DNA of 64,000 nucleotides from contig OY970289.1 of assembly GCA_963716135.1 (NCBI GenBank), positions 2,108,001-2,172,000 of the forward strand. The letters are read 5' to 3'. The notes below the pieces were generated by a model. That model searched no databases. It was not told the origin of the DNA and saw only the letters and a list, made by a program, of their open reading frames with translations. Positions 52,821 through 61,985 of this stretch are shown piece by piece. This stretch comes from CAVRAW01 sp963716135 (GTDB lineage: Bacteria; Planctomycetota; Planctomycetia; Pirellulales; JADZDJ01). Both the position numbers and the translations under genes were made by a program. Numbering within the stretch: the first letter of the stretch is position 1; every line of letters starts with the position of its first letter.

Positions 52821-53465
52821 ATGAGATTCGCAAAATTGTGTGTCGCGATCGCCGTCAGCATTTTCGTGGCAACGACGTTGATGGCCGCCGACGAACCGGC
52901 GGGCGTGCCGGGTGCGGCCACGCAGCCGCCGCAAATGAAACTGCCCCCCGGCTGGACCATGGAAGATATGCAGGCATGCATGGTCGCCGGGGCGCCGGGC
53001 AAAATGCAAGAAGTGCTGGCAAAGGATGCCGGCGACTGGACAGGCAAATGCACGATGTGGATGGCGCCCGGCGCGGAGCCGATGACGAGCGATTGCTCCT
53101 CAAAAATCACTCCCATCCTGGAAGGCCGGTTCACGAAGATCGAAACCAGCGGCGAGATGCCGGGGATGGGGCCGATGAACGGCATCGGGATCAATGGCTA
53201 CGACAACGTGACGCAGAAATTTGTTTCCACGTGGATCGACAATCACAGCACGGGCATCATGACCGGCGAGGGGGATATGTCGGCCGACGGGAAGACGATT
53301 ACCTGGAGCTACAATTTCAGCTGCCCGCTGACGAAGAAACCGGCGAAGATTCGGCAAGTGGAAACGAATGTTGACGCCAACACGAAGAAGATCGAAATGT
53401 TCGGCGACGATCCCAAGACCGGCAAAGAATACAAGATGATGAGCATGGAGTACACGCGGAAGTGA
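52821..53465 (+). CDS. Exported DUF1579-family protein
   Basis: 214 residues. Signal peptide MRFAKLCVAIAVSIFVATTL ending near MAADEP. Then QEVLAKDAGDWTGKCTMWM, GRFTKIETSGEMPGMGPMNGIGINGYDNVTQKFVSTWIDN, STGIMTGEGDMSADGKTITWSYNF. DUF1579 is a lipocalin-like beta-barrel family of unknown function. Part of the ECF42 cluster; the gap before it is 121 bases, so a separate promoter is possible. Confidence 0.88.
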   Translation: MRFAKLCVAIAVSIFVATTLMAADEPAGVPGAATQPPQMKLPPGWTMEDMQACMVAGAPGKMQEVLAKDAGDWTGKCTMWMAPGAEPMTSDCSSKITPILEGRFTKIETSGEMPGMGPMNGIGINGYDNVTQKFVSTWIDNHSTGIMTGEGDMSADGKTITWSYNFSCPLTKKPAKIRQVETNVDANTKKIEMFGDDPKTGKEYKMMSMEYTRK

Positions 53466-53511
53466 ATCGCTAACTGAGCGGCAATTGGAAAACTGAATCA
53501 GGGAGATCCAT

Positions 53512-54699
53512 ATGAGCCGTGTTCGGCTGCTGGTGGGCACGCGCAAAGGGGCGTTCATTCTCAACTCGGATGAAAAGCGCAAGAAGTGGGACATCGAAGG
53601 GCCGCTGTTCGCCGGCTGGGAGATTTATCACCTGAAGGGTTCGCCGGCCGATCCGAATCGGATTTACGCTTCGCAATCGAGCGGCTGGTTCGGGCAAGTG
53701 ATCCAGCGCAGCGATGACGGCGGCAAAACGTGGCACCAGCCGGGCACTCCGCCGGGCGAACCGACGACCACACCGGATGGCATGCCCAAAGGGGAAAGCA
53801 ACAAATTTGTGTACGACGTGGCGCCGCCGGGCGGCAAGCCGCTGACGACGCACCAATGGTACGACGGGACGCAGCATCCGTGGGAATTCAAGCGGGTGTG
53901 GCACGTGGAGCCGTCGCTGGATAATGCGGACGTCTGCTACGCCGGCGTGGAAGATGCGGCGATTTTTCGCACGACCGACGGGGCGAAAACGTGGCACGAG
54001 TTGGCCGGGCTGCGTGGGCACGAGACCGGCCCAAGGTGGGCGCCCGGGGCAGGAGGCATGTGCCTGCACACGATTGTGATCGATCCCAGCAATCCGAAGC
54101 GGATCTATGCGGCCATCTCCGCTGCGGGAACGTTTCGCTCCGACGACAGCGGCAAAACGTGGAAGGTGATCAATAAGGGGCTGCGCTCGCAGTACATTCC
54201 CGATCCGACCGCCGAAGTCGGTCACTGCATCCACCGCATCGCGCTGCATCCGTCGAAACCGAATCGATTGTACATGCAGTTGCACAACGGGGTGCTGCGC
54301 ACCGACAACGCCGGCGATCAGTGGGAATTCATCACCGGAAACCTGCCCAGCGATTTCGGCTTCCCCATCGACGTGCATGCGCACGAACCGGAAACGATTT
54401 ACGTGGTGCCCATTCACGCCGAGGCGGGCCGCGTTCCGCCGGGTGGGCAGTTGCGCGTGTATCGCAGCCGCAAAGGGGGCAACGAGTGGGAGCCGCTCAC
54501 GAAGGGCTTGCCGCAGGAAAATTGCTACGTGGACGTGCTCCGCGAAGCGATGGACGTGGACACGTGCGATTCGTGCGGCGTTTACTTCGGCACGACCGGC
54601 GGGCAGGTGTACGTTTCGCCCGACGGCGGCGACAACTGGCAGGCGATCGTGCACGATCTTCCCGCGGTGTTATCGGTCGAAGTGCAGACATTGAAATGA
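53512..54699 (+). CDS. BNR/WD40-like beta-propeller protein (glycosidase-like fold)
   Basis: 395 residues without a signal peptide. Asp-box repeats: RSDDGGKTWH, RTTDGAKTWHELAG, RSDDSGKTWKVINKG, RTDNAGDQWEFITGNL and SPDGGDNWQAIVHDL, with DPSNPKRIYAAISAAGTF between. A sortilin/sialidase-like propeller; enzymatic activity is not shown, since Asp boxes are structural. Stop overlaps the start of the next gene (ATGA), so the two are translationally coupled. Confidence 0.88.
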   Translation: MSRVRLLVGTRKGAFILNSDEKRKKWDIEGPLFAGWEIYHLKGSPADPNRIYASQSSGWFGQVIQRSDDGGKTWHQPGTPPGEPTTTPDGMPKGESNKFVYDVAPPGGKPLTTHQWYDGTQHPWEFKRVWHVEPSLDNADVCYAGVEDAAIFRTTDGAKTWHELAGLRGHETGPRWAPGAGGMCLHTIVIDPSNPKRIYAAISAAGTFRSDDSGKTWKVINKGLRSQYIPDPTAEVGHCIHRIALHPSKPNRLYMQLHNGVLRTDNAGDQWEFITGNLPSDFGFPIDVHAHEPETIYVVPIHAEAGRVPPGGQLRVYRSRKGGNEWEPLTKGLPQENCYVDVLREAMDVDTCDSCGVYFGTTGGQVYVSPDGGDNWQAIVHDLPAVLSVEVQTLK

Positions 54700-54992
54700 T
54701 CCGAGTCGTGTTGCCGTATCATCTGCGAGTGTTGGCACAGGTTGGCGCTGAAGTGCAGCTCGACGTGGCCGGGCCGGTTACGCCACGGAGCATTCTCGAT
54801 GCGCTGGAGGCGCGCTACCCAATGCTGAAGGGCACAATTCGCGATCAGGCGACGCACGAGCGGCGGGCGTTTCTGCGGTTTTTTGCGTGCCAGGAGGATT
54901 GGTCGCTGGAATCGCCGGATGCACCGCTGCCGGCGGCGGTGGCCGCGGGGAAGGAGCCATTTCTAGTTGTGGGCGCGGTGGCCGGGGGATAG
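54696..54992 (+). CDS. MoaD/ThiS-like ubiquitin-fold protein
   Basis: 98 residues from ATG at 54696, overlapping the upstream stop. MIRVVLPYHLRVLAQVGAEV, LDALEARYPMLKGTIRD, LRFFACQEDWSLESPDAPLP and a C-terminal GG (VVGAVAGG), the residue pair that is activated as thiocarboxylate in MoaD and ThiS. No moaE, moeB or thiG is adjacent, so the acceptor is unknown. The pairing with a BNR propeller is intriguing. Confidence 0.83.
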   Translation: MIRVVLPYHLRVLAQVGAEVQLDVAGPVTPRSILDALEARYPMLKGTIRDQATHERRAFLRFFACQEDWSLESPDAPLPAAVAAGKEPFLVVGAVAGG

Positions 54993-55392
54993 TTTTCGCC
55001 TTTGAGACCGGCCGTTTTTTCAGAGACACCCCCGTGCAGACGCCGCCCAGCCGGCAGCAGCGATGAGAAGACGATTGCCCAACCGATGCAAGGGGGCGTC
55101 TTACACCATGTGAGGGTAAATGCTCAGAGTCATTGCTGATCTGCTGGAGAATGTTCGGATTTTTTTCGAATTGTTCTTGAGCCCGATCCGTACGGCTGTA
55201 TATTCGCGGGTAGCCGGAGGTGGTAATCGAACGGCTGCGGGGACGGGGGCGAGTTGCAGGCGATCGATTTCCTTGAACAGAATCTTTTCTTCATGCGCAA
55301 GGCGATAATGGCTTAATGCCACTTCTTTGTTAAGCGCTCGCTTCGCGTGATCTTCAATTCGCGGGTTCGTGAATCCGCAGGAGGGCAAGGCT
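54993..55392. other. Intergenic region; no convincing gene
   Basis: 400 bases between the MoaD-like gene and the PEP-CTERM gene. A 95-codon minus-strand frame (55101-55388) has a plausible helical start but no recognised domain and runs antisense to the next leader; I do not call it. The end holds GGAGGGCAAGG, the ribosome-binding site of the PEP-CTERM gene. Confidence 0.5.
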
Positions 55393-56385
55393 ATGGGTCA
55401 GATGAATTCGATGCTGCGCATTGCGCTGGCAGTAACATTCGGCGCACTAGTTCTCGGGCAAAGCTCGGCCGCTTGGGCCGACCCGCTCGAAAACGAAATT
55501 CTCAAGTTTCAGCAACTGCCGTTGAACAATAGCGCCGCGCCCAGCACAGGGGGAGCTCCGTTTCCAGGACATAATGAACCGAGCACGGCGATCCTGACGG
55601 ACACGATGTATCAGGGGGTTTACATGGCGGACGATTTCGCCGACACGGTAGACACGCCAGTGGTGCATATCCGCTGGTGGGGTTCGTACACGAACGACGT
55701 GTACGGGACGGGGGTCAAGAAATTTTTGATCTCGTTCGAAAGCGACGTTCCGGCGGGCACGGATCAAGATCATCCCTGGAGTCATCCCGGCACGCCGCTG
55801 CTTACCCAAGTTGTAATTCCGGGCGCATTGTCGCCGGGGTCCGGCACTTTCACGGAAACGTCCCTCACCACGCCTGGACCTCCCGACTTTCCACCTCCGG
55901 CGGAGACACTGTACCAATACAACGCCGAACTGGAGTGCCCGTTCCCCGAAGAGGCGAACACGGTGTACTGGCTGAAAATCGTGGCGCTGATCGATCCGGC
56001 GGAGGATGGCCCCATCAACTGGGGTTGGCACGATCGGGATTGGAGCTTGTTGGATCCGTACGCTTCGACGGCGCCGCTTGTCGTGCCCGGTGAATTTGAT
56101 GAAGCCGCCGGCACGGCGTTTTCACCCGTGTGGCATTTCCAAGACGACGCGGTGCAGGGGTCGATCATCACGAGCGATTTCCCAGACTGCAATCAGGGAT
56201 CGATGGGCCAGTCGATCGGTGCGCCGCAGAATTACATTTCGCCGCTGGATGGTCCCGACGGAATCCAGAATTTTTCCAAGGACCTGGCGTTCGAGCTGTA
56301 CACGATTCCGGAACCGGCGAGTTTGGCACTGATGGGCTTGGGAGCGCTAGTGCTCGTTGGGTGGCGCTGCAAGCGGCGAAATTGA
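55393..56385 (+). CDS. PEP-CTERM exported protein
   Basis: 330 residues from ATG at 55393, with GGAGGGCAAGG just upstream; a GTG at 55369 is less likely. Signal peptide (MLRIALAVTFGALVLGQSSA). The body is rich in W, D and P, with VVHIRWWGSYTNDVYGTGV, FLISFESDVPAG and WGWHDRDWSLLDPYA; this DUF7901-like body is often seen in planctomycetes, but I cannot name it securely. The tail is IPEPASLALMGLGALVLVGW followed by RCKRRN, a PEP-CTERM exosortase signal. Confidence 0.85.
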   Translation: MGQMNSMLRIALAVTFGALVLGQSSAAWADPLENEILKFQQLPLNNSAAPSTGGAPFPGHNEPSTAILTDTMYQGVYMADDFADTVDTPVVHIRWWGSYTNDVYGTGVKKFLISFESDVPAGTDQDHPWSHPGTPLLTQVVIPGALSPGSGTFTETSLTTPGPPDFPPPAETLYQYNAELECPFPEEANTVYWLKIVALIDPAEDGPINWGWHDRDWSLLDPYASTAPLVVPGEFDEAAGTAFSPVWHFQDDAVQGSIITSDFPDCNQGSMGQSIGAPQNYISPLDGPDGIQNFSKDLAFELYTIPEPASLALMGLGALVLVGWRCKRRN

Positions 56386-56389
56386 AGCG

Positions 56390-58327
56390 TCATTTCGGCT
56401 GGGCCAGATCGATGAGGCAGATGTCGCCGTCGTCATACAGCGATTTGCGCGTTTTGCGAAGCTCGTCGATGTTATCTTGAAAATCGAAGGTGCACTTCGA
56501 TTCGGAACGGATCCAGGGATGCGCGTCGGGGCCGATTCGGTCTGCATAAGCCTGGTGGCTGAATCCGGCCTGGTTTGCGTAAGAGTAGGCCAGGTAGCGC
56601 AGGCCTTGGCCGGTCAGGTAATCGGCCAGGGATTCAGGGCCTTTGAAGAACGGCATTCCCGGCGGAGGACTTTGGCCGCCGGCCCAGTCGACGATGTAAA
56701 CCGGATTGCGATTGAAGTTTAGCAAGTAGGGCTTCTCGAGGTGGCAAATGAGCGTTTCGCCGGAGGGCACGTGCTGCTGCATTTCGGCATAGCGAGCTTC
56801 CAGCGCGGGGGAACGCAAATCAGCGTTCATGGGGGTTCCGGCGCGGGCCATTTTGAGCGCGGTTCCGACGGACTGGATGCGCTGGGCGATTTGGAAAGCG
56901 GCTTCGCCACCGACCCAAACGCCGACAGCCAGCCAGAGCAGCGCGGTGGCCGTGGTTGCGGCCCCAGGTGAGAGACTTTCGGAGCGTGCGATGGCCAAGA
57001 TTTCTGGCAGCAGCACAAGAATTGCCGCAAACAGGAATGGGAAATCGTAGCGCGCGGCGCCGCAGCCTCCGCCACCGACAAAGATGGTCAACATTCCGGC
57101 CGCGACGCTTAGGATGACCGGCAACAGCAGGTTTCGCTGACGGAGTCGAAGCAGACCGGCGATCCAAGCGGCTGCAACTAACAGGCCCAGGGTAAGCACC
57201 TCGCGGCTCACGAGGACGGCAATAATCTGCCTTAGCAAATAACCGCGATTGGCAAACGCGGACCAAGAGGTCTCGTACACCCCATAGCGCGAGGCGTGAT
57301 AGCCTTTGCCCAAGAACGGGTAGAACAACGTGTGGCTGGAGCGGTAGGAGGAAATCATCCAGGGCGCCATCCAGGCGAAGCTGAACATGATTGCGAAGAT
57401 GGTTTCGGCAATGATCGGCCGGCGATTCTCGCTTTTGAAGATGCGCCAGAGATAGCTGATTACGAGAAATGCGCCGCAGGGGGGAACGAACGTGCTTTTC
57501 CCCGTCATCAGGGCAGCGGATAAAAGCGAAACGACAAAGGCATTCCGGAACGGGGCCGGAGGTGAATTAGCGAACCAGGAAACGGTGCGAAATAGGGCGA
57601 CGAATAGCGCAGAGCCAATGGCCAGCATAGTGACGTTGGCCACTGGTGGTTGAAAAAAAATGAGAAGTGCCAGACCGGTATTGATCAGCAACCAGGATCG
57701 CCACTGGCGAAAACTGCCGCAGATGAGCGCCAGGAGCAACAGAATTCCCAAGCCAGGCTCGATCAGATGCGCGAACGGCTCTGGTGCGTGGGCCAGCGCG
57801 ATGGCCACCAAAAACCATTGCCCGCCGAGGCTGGCGATTATTCGCCGTTCGCTGAACGGGTCGGCGCCCTGATGGCCCGTTTGCAGCATCTTTTGCGGGA
57901 AAACGAAATAGCTTTGCAGGTCGTCGGATTCGTTGAAGGGAGCGGCGATCACCCAGGTGGCGTATTGTGCCAACAAGATCGAAATCAGAACGGTGCAGAT
58001 GATGATGGCTGTGCGATGGCCGCGCACAACAGCGGCGTCGGTGGACGATTTGGATCGGGTGAGCAGCCCATGCCCGATCGAAATGAGCAGCAGCACAATC
58101 CCAATCGCCAGGTAAACGTCGATGGCGGTTCGCGAAATGGCATCGAGCAGATCGAGAAGACCGCCGACGGCGACGGTCAGTGCGGTTCCCCAAGCGGCTT
58201 TGATTCCCCAATCGATCTGCCGCTGGGGAAACAAAGCGCGGGCCAAGGCGATGCCCCAGCCCAGCATGGATGCGAAGATGAGCAATCCGTATCCGATCGC
58301 GACGAGATTGGCGTGAAGTCCGGCCAT
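56390..58327 (-). CDS. Polytopic membrane protein, probable GT-C-type glycosyltransferase or polymerase
   Basis: 645 residues with about 12 membrane segments, e.g. YGLLIFASMLGWGIALA, VYLAIGIVLLLISIG, IIICTVLISILLAQYATWVI. A short loop with two acidic residues after the third or fourth span (FNESDDLQSYFVFPQKML) is typical of GT-C enzymes. The C-terminal soluble domain (GETLICHLEKPYLLNFNRNP) is about 120 residues. I do not recognise a named family. It ends five bases from the convergent PEP-CTERM gene and heads downstream of glycosyltransferase genes on the same strand, so it is probably part of the glycan cluster. Confidence 0.7.
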   Translation of the reverse strand: MAGLHANLVAIGYGLLIFASMLGWGIALARALFPQRQIDWGIKAAWGTALTVAVGGLLDLLDAISRTAIDVYLAIGIVLLLISIGHGLLTRSKSSTDAAVVRGHRTAIIICTVLISILLAQYATWVIAAPFNESDDLQSYFVFPQKMLQTGHQGADPFSERRIIASLGGQWFLVAIALAHAPEPFAHLIEPGLGILLLLALICGSFRQWRSWLLINTGLALLIFFQPPVANVTMLAIGSALFVALFRTVSWFANSPPAPFRNAFVVSLLSAALMTGKSTFVPPCGAFLVISYLWRIFKSENRRPIIAETIFAIMFSFAWMAPWMISSYRSSHTLFYPFLGKGYHASRYGVYETSWSAFANRGYLLRQIIAVLVSREVLTLGLLVAAAWIAGLLRLRQRNLLLPVILSVAAGMLTIFVGGGGCGAARYDFPFLFAAILVLLPEILAIARSESLSPGAATTATALLWLAVGVWVGGEAAFQIAQRIQSVGTALKMARAGTPMNADLRSPALEARYAEMQQHVPSGETLICHLEKPYLLNFNRNPVYIVDWAGGQSPPPGMPFFKGPESLADYLTGQGLRYLAYSYANQAGFSHQAYADRIGPDAHPWIRSESKCTFDFQDNIDELRKTRKSLYDDGDICLIDLAQPK

Positions 58328-58350
58328 CGATCCCCAGCAGTTGTAGATTC

Positions 58351-59144
58351 CTACGAATTGAGAGGCGGCTTATAGGCGCCACACAACACTTTCATCAGAC
58401 TCGCCAAAATTCTGAGATTACCCTTGAGCTTGATCTTCGTAGGTGTTTTTCCTTTTGGATAGGTTCTTTCCATCGGCACTTCGGTCACCTTAAATCCGAG
58501 ACGGGGTGCATTTCCGGTAATGAACACGAGAAAGTCGTAGTAATAAAAAACAGCACGAAAGGGCTGGATGCGTTCGTCGAGCAATAGCTTTCTCGAGTAT
58601 GCCCGGTTTCCGTTGGTCGTATCGGTGAACTTGAAGCCTGAGTAGAGCGAGAGGATCGGAGTGTGGATCCATCGGATCGCGATTCTGCGTGATAGAGGAG
58701 TGTTAATTTCTCTACCGCCGGGCATGTATCTTGAGCCTTGCACATAGTCAAAGCCGGCGTCAAGTTTTTCGGTAAAGCGATCGATCACGTCGACCCCGTC
58801 TTTATCGTTCCCATCCATCGTGATGATCCCCTCGTAACCGTCGCGCAGAGCGTAGTCGTATCCCATCCTAAGTTGAGCGCCACGATTCCCGGCTCCGCCA
58901 ACACAAGTAAGCTGCGCACTCCCAGCCCCGCCAATCGATCGGTCTGTGTAGAACCGTCGCTGCTGCCGCCGTCGCAGATGATGATATCCGCGCGGGCATG
59001 GATACCCGCATCCACCATGCGCTTGAGCTGGCGCAGTATTCGCTCCCCCTCGTTGATGATCGGGATGCAGATGCAGTACCGCGTAGTTTTCGGCTTTATG
59101 GGGACGACGGTGTACTTGGGGACGTCCCGATGATTGTCAAGCAT
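58351..59144 (-). CDS. Family 2 glycosyltransferase, dolichol-phosphate mannosyltransferase-like (frameshift near 58888)
   Basis: About 264 residues. YCICIPIINEGERILRQLKRM opens the GT-A fold, then IIICDGGSSDGST. After a one-base loss at about 58888 the sequence continues as NRGAQLRMGYDYALRDGYEG, ITMDGNDKDGVDVIDRF (the DxD-type site), YVQGSRYMPGG and VPMERTYPKGKTPTKIK. Transfers a sugar to a lipid phosphate or nascent glycan; the donor is unknown. Its start overlaps the end of the following Gfo/Idh/MocA gene by eight bases. Confidence 0.88.
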
Positions 59145-60051
59145 GAGAATTTCGATTGATCGTCGCGGTGATCTTCTCCAATAAAGCCGAGGCGCGTACC
59201 GAAAGTTCTGTATCTGCTTGCAACTCTCCTCGGATGCACTGCAAGAACTTGCGAAACGAGCGACTTATGTTCTGAGATTCATCGAACGAGGCGCTCTCGC
59301 TTCGGCCTTCGACCAGCCGCTGGTCAACTTCAGTATAGAATTTGATTTTGAACTGTTCCTGCGCGGTGGCATCATATTCCATCACGCCTGCGCTGCCGTA
59401 GATGACGATCTTGCGCTCTCTTTTAATGCCCCGCAGGCTGGAGTGGATGTTGATTGCAAGCCGGTCCGTGGTCAGTTGAATGTTTCCGACGTCAACCGTG
59501 CCGAGCTTGGAAAACACCAGATTGAACGTTTGAACGTTGAAATCTTCCTGGGGGAAAAGGTCGGCCACGAGCGCTATCAGATGCGGACAGTGCACGCTGT
59601 ACACATCCTCGCCCGGATAGAAATTGCCGAAGCCGTCGATATTGCCCTCCAAAGCATGGACGCGGCCAATCTCTGCGAGCCGCTTTTTCATCTGCTGAAC
59701 CGTCGGCGAGAGCAGGTAGGTGTAATTGGTGGCGAGCACCAGGTTGTTTTTCCGTGCAAGCTCCGTAAGCTCGACCGCCTCGCTCCGCTTCATGGTCAGC
59801 GGTTTTTCGCAGAGGACATGCTTGCCATGTTCCAGGAAGAATTTGACGAGCTCGTAGTGGGTGGCAACTGGCGTGGCAACGATGACTGCGCCGACTTTGT
59901 CCGACAAGAGCTGGTTTCGATCGTTGGTGAACAAGCCGTCGTTGGAGGCGCTGCGATGGAAGATGTGGGTGAGCGTGGCCTCGGATTCCCGATCGAGGAC
60001 GCCCTTCCACACCTTTCCCCAATATCCAAAGCCAACCAGCGCGACGTTCAT
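59137..60051 (-). CDS. Gfo/Idh/MocA-family NAD(P)-dependent oxidoreductase
   Basis: 304 residues. Rossmann motif VALVGFGYWGKVWKG, then VIVATPVATHYELVKFFLEHGKHVLCEKPLTM (the EKP signature with catalytic Lys). The second domain has IDGFGNFYPGEDVYSVHCPHLIALV and IVIYGSAGVMEYD. Oxidises or reduces a sugar or sugar nucleotide. It overlaps the downstream glycosyltransferase by eight bases, so it likely supplies its sugar donor. Confidence 0.9.
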   Translation of the reverse strand: MNVALVGFGYWGKVWKGVLDRESEATLTHIFHRSASNDGLFTNDRNQLLSDKVGAVIVATPVATHYELVKFFLEHGKHVLCEKPLTMKRSEAVELTELARKNNLVLATNYTYLLSPTVQQMKKRLAEIGRVHALEGNIDGFGNFYPGEDVYSVHCPHLIALVADLFPQEDFNVQTFNLVFSKLGTVDVGNIQLTTDRLAINIHSSLRGIKRERKIVIYGSAGVMEYDATAQEQFKIKFYTEVDQRLVEGRSESASFDESQNISRSFRKFLQCIRGELQADTELSVRASALLEKITATINRNSHA

Positions 60052-60102
60052 GGAGAGTTTCCTAGCAATTCACCGATAGCGGCAGTGTTTCGATTGAACG
60101 GC

Positions 60103-60920
60103 TCATTGTCGATAGTGTCGATTCAGCACTTCGCACGCGGCATCGAGCCGGACGAGATTGTCGGCCGGATTTTCAGCGCTGCGCATTTCGACCGAAACCA
60201 TGCCGGAATAATCGTTGGCCGCAAGCGCGCGGGCGATTGTGGCGTGGTCGATCACATCGCCATCGGCGACGGCCGCCAGTTGCGGATGCGAAACATGGAA
60301 ATGCTTCAGCCAGGGCGTTGCGGCGGAAATGGCCGCCTCAAACGATTCGCCGTTCAAATACATGATGCCGGTGTCCAAGTGTATGCCCAATCCAGCATGA
60401 TTGACAGCTTGCACTACTGCCAGCGCTTCGGCGGTGTTGGTCATGAAATTGCATTGGTAGACCGGCGGATTGGGCTCGATGCAAAACACGACGCCCAGAG
60501 CGGCGGCAGTTTCCGCCACGCCGCGGAAAAAATCCACCGCCATTTGCCGGGCCGCCGATTCGCTCAACTGGCCCCGATCGCGATTCTTCGGCGAACCGAA
60601 AACGAACCGCTGTGCCCCCAAGGCGGCGCCAATCTGCAAAATTCGCCGCAAATAGTCGCGTGTTTCGGCAATCATCGGCCCTTCAAAGATACTGAGCTTC
60701 GGCATGCCAAATAGCAAAGCCTGCATTGCTCGGATCGGCGCGCCTGCGCGCTCCAAAAGCGTTTGCGGCGCACCAGTTCGTCGGCCGTCGGTGCGCAAGG
60801 GGCGGGCCAGTATTTGGTCGGTGCGACTTCGACGGCGTCGATCCCGTGCTTGCTCAGAATCTCCGCGGCGGCCTGATCCTGGTCGGCAGCCCAGGCGATA
60901 TTCGAGACGCATAGCTGCAT
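60103..60920 (-). CDS. Sugar phosphate isomerase/epimerase-like TIM barrel protein (frameshift near 60755)
   Basis: About 272 residues from ATG at 60920: MQLCVSNIAWAADQDQAAAE, ILSKHGIDAVEVAPTKYW. After a frame change at about 60755 it continues MQALLFGMPKLSIFEG, YLRRILQIGAALGAQRFVFGSPKNRD, CIEPNPPVYQCNFMTNTAEA, LGIHLDTGIMYLNGE, WLKHFHVSHPQLAAV. Barrel metal ligands (E in CIEPNP, D in HLDTG, H in FHVSHP, E in SVEMR) are present. Probably modifies a sugar for the adjoining glycosyltransferases. Confidence 0.85.
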
Positions 60921-60977
60921 GCACTCACCCACCAGCGTGGAACCGGCAAAAGCCCGCAGATCCAATCGGCGCCGTCG

Positions 60978-61985
60978 TCATCCTGTTTCCTCGACAACGT
61001 TGATTTCGCTGCGTTCCTGCGGCGGCGGAATTACGCTTTCCGCTTCCATTTCAACGAAGTACAAGGGCCGATGCTGCGACTCTTCCAAGATGCGGGCCAC
61101 GTACTCGGCCAGCACCGCCAGGATGACAAACAAACAACAGAACATGGTGCTGATCACCACGGAGGTGGTGAGCCAGCCTTCGGCCAATTTGTTTTTGACC
61201 AGGGCCGCAATCAGGGCATACAGCAGGTACGCGAGGCTGCCGAAGCTGGCCAGCACCCCCAGCGCCGCCGCCCAGCGCAGCGGCGTGGCGGAATTGGAAA
61301 TCAGGATGTCGATGGCCTGCTGGAGCTTGACCAGGAAATTTCGGGAAGGCATTTTCAGCGGCGGATCGCGCGGCACGCTGTTGATGACTTGCTTTTTGAA
61401 GCCCAACAGCGAGTTGAAATATTTGAGGTAGCGCCGGCGGTTTTTGATTTTGGTGAGCGAGGCCACGGCTTTGCGCGACATCAATTGAAAGTCCGATTCG
61501 GCCGCCGACAGTTCGACGCCCAGCATGTTGCGCGCCACGGCATAGAACAACCGCCGGCCCAATTCTTGCTTGCGCAGCGCGCCGCGCTTCGCCACCACGA
61601 CTTCGTAACCCTGTTGGGCGGTGGCGACCATGCGGGCCACGTCGCTGGGTTGATCGAAGTACAAATTCATTAGAACCGCGTAGTCGCCGATGCAATTTTC
61701 CAGCGCCGCGGCAATGCCGATTTCGCGATTCACTCGAGCCGACAACCGCAACAGCCGCAAGCAGGAAAGCTTCTGCATCAGATCCCCGACAACCTCCAAG
61801 GTGTTATCGCGGGAACTGAGATCCACCAGCACGATTTCGTAGTAGTGGAACTTACTTTGCAATTCAGCGTGCAGTTCGGTGAGGAACGAAGGCAGAATCG
61901 CCGCGTCGTCCTGGAGGACCACCAGCACGCTGACCAAGACGTCGAAGCGCGTCGCCGAGCTATCCGACGCGGCTGTGGTCGACAT
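60978..61985 (-). CDS. Family 2 glycosyltransferase with two C-terminal membrane spans (ArnC/GtrB-like)
   Basis: 335 residues from ATG at 61985. VLVSVLVVLQDDAAILPSFL and YEIVLVDLSSRDNTLEVV are the GT-A start; ALMNLYFDQP at the position of the DxD differs from the usual DADLQDP, with a single Asp left. Two C-terminal spans (WAAALGVLASFGSLAYLLYALIAAL and VVISTMFCCLFVILAVLAEYVARI) match polyprenyl-phosphate glycosyltransferases. The altered motif could mean a different donor or weak activity. The start overlaps the preceding FAD gene by 26 bases. Confidence 0.85.
   Translation of the reverse strand: MSTTAASDSSATRFDVLVSVLVVLQDDAAILPSFLTELHAELQSKFHYYEIVLVDLSSRDNTLEVVGDLMQKLSCLRLLRLSARVNREIGIAAALENCIGDYAVLMNLYFDQPSDVARMVATAQQGYEVVVAKRGALRKQELGRRLFYAVARNMLGVELSAAESDFQLMSRKAVASLTKIKNRRRYLKYFNSLLGFKKQVINSVPRDPPLKMPSRNFLVKLQQAIDILISNSATPLRWAAALGVLASFGSLAYLLYALIAALVKNKLAEGWLTTSVVISTMFCCLFVILAVLAEYVARILEESQHRPLYFVEMEAESVIPPPQERSEINVVEETG

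Noticed and set aside
55101..55388. 95-codon minus-strand frame before the PEP-CTERM gene
   Set aside because: Some helical character but no domain, and it runs antisense across the ribosome-binding region of a clear gene.
59218..60714. 498-codon plus-strand open frame
   Set aside because: Antisense to the Gfo/Idh/MocA and epimerase genes; no recognisable domain.
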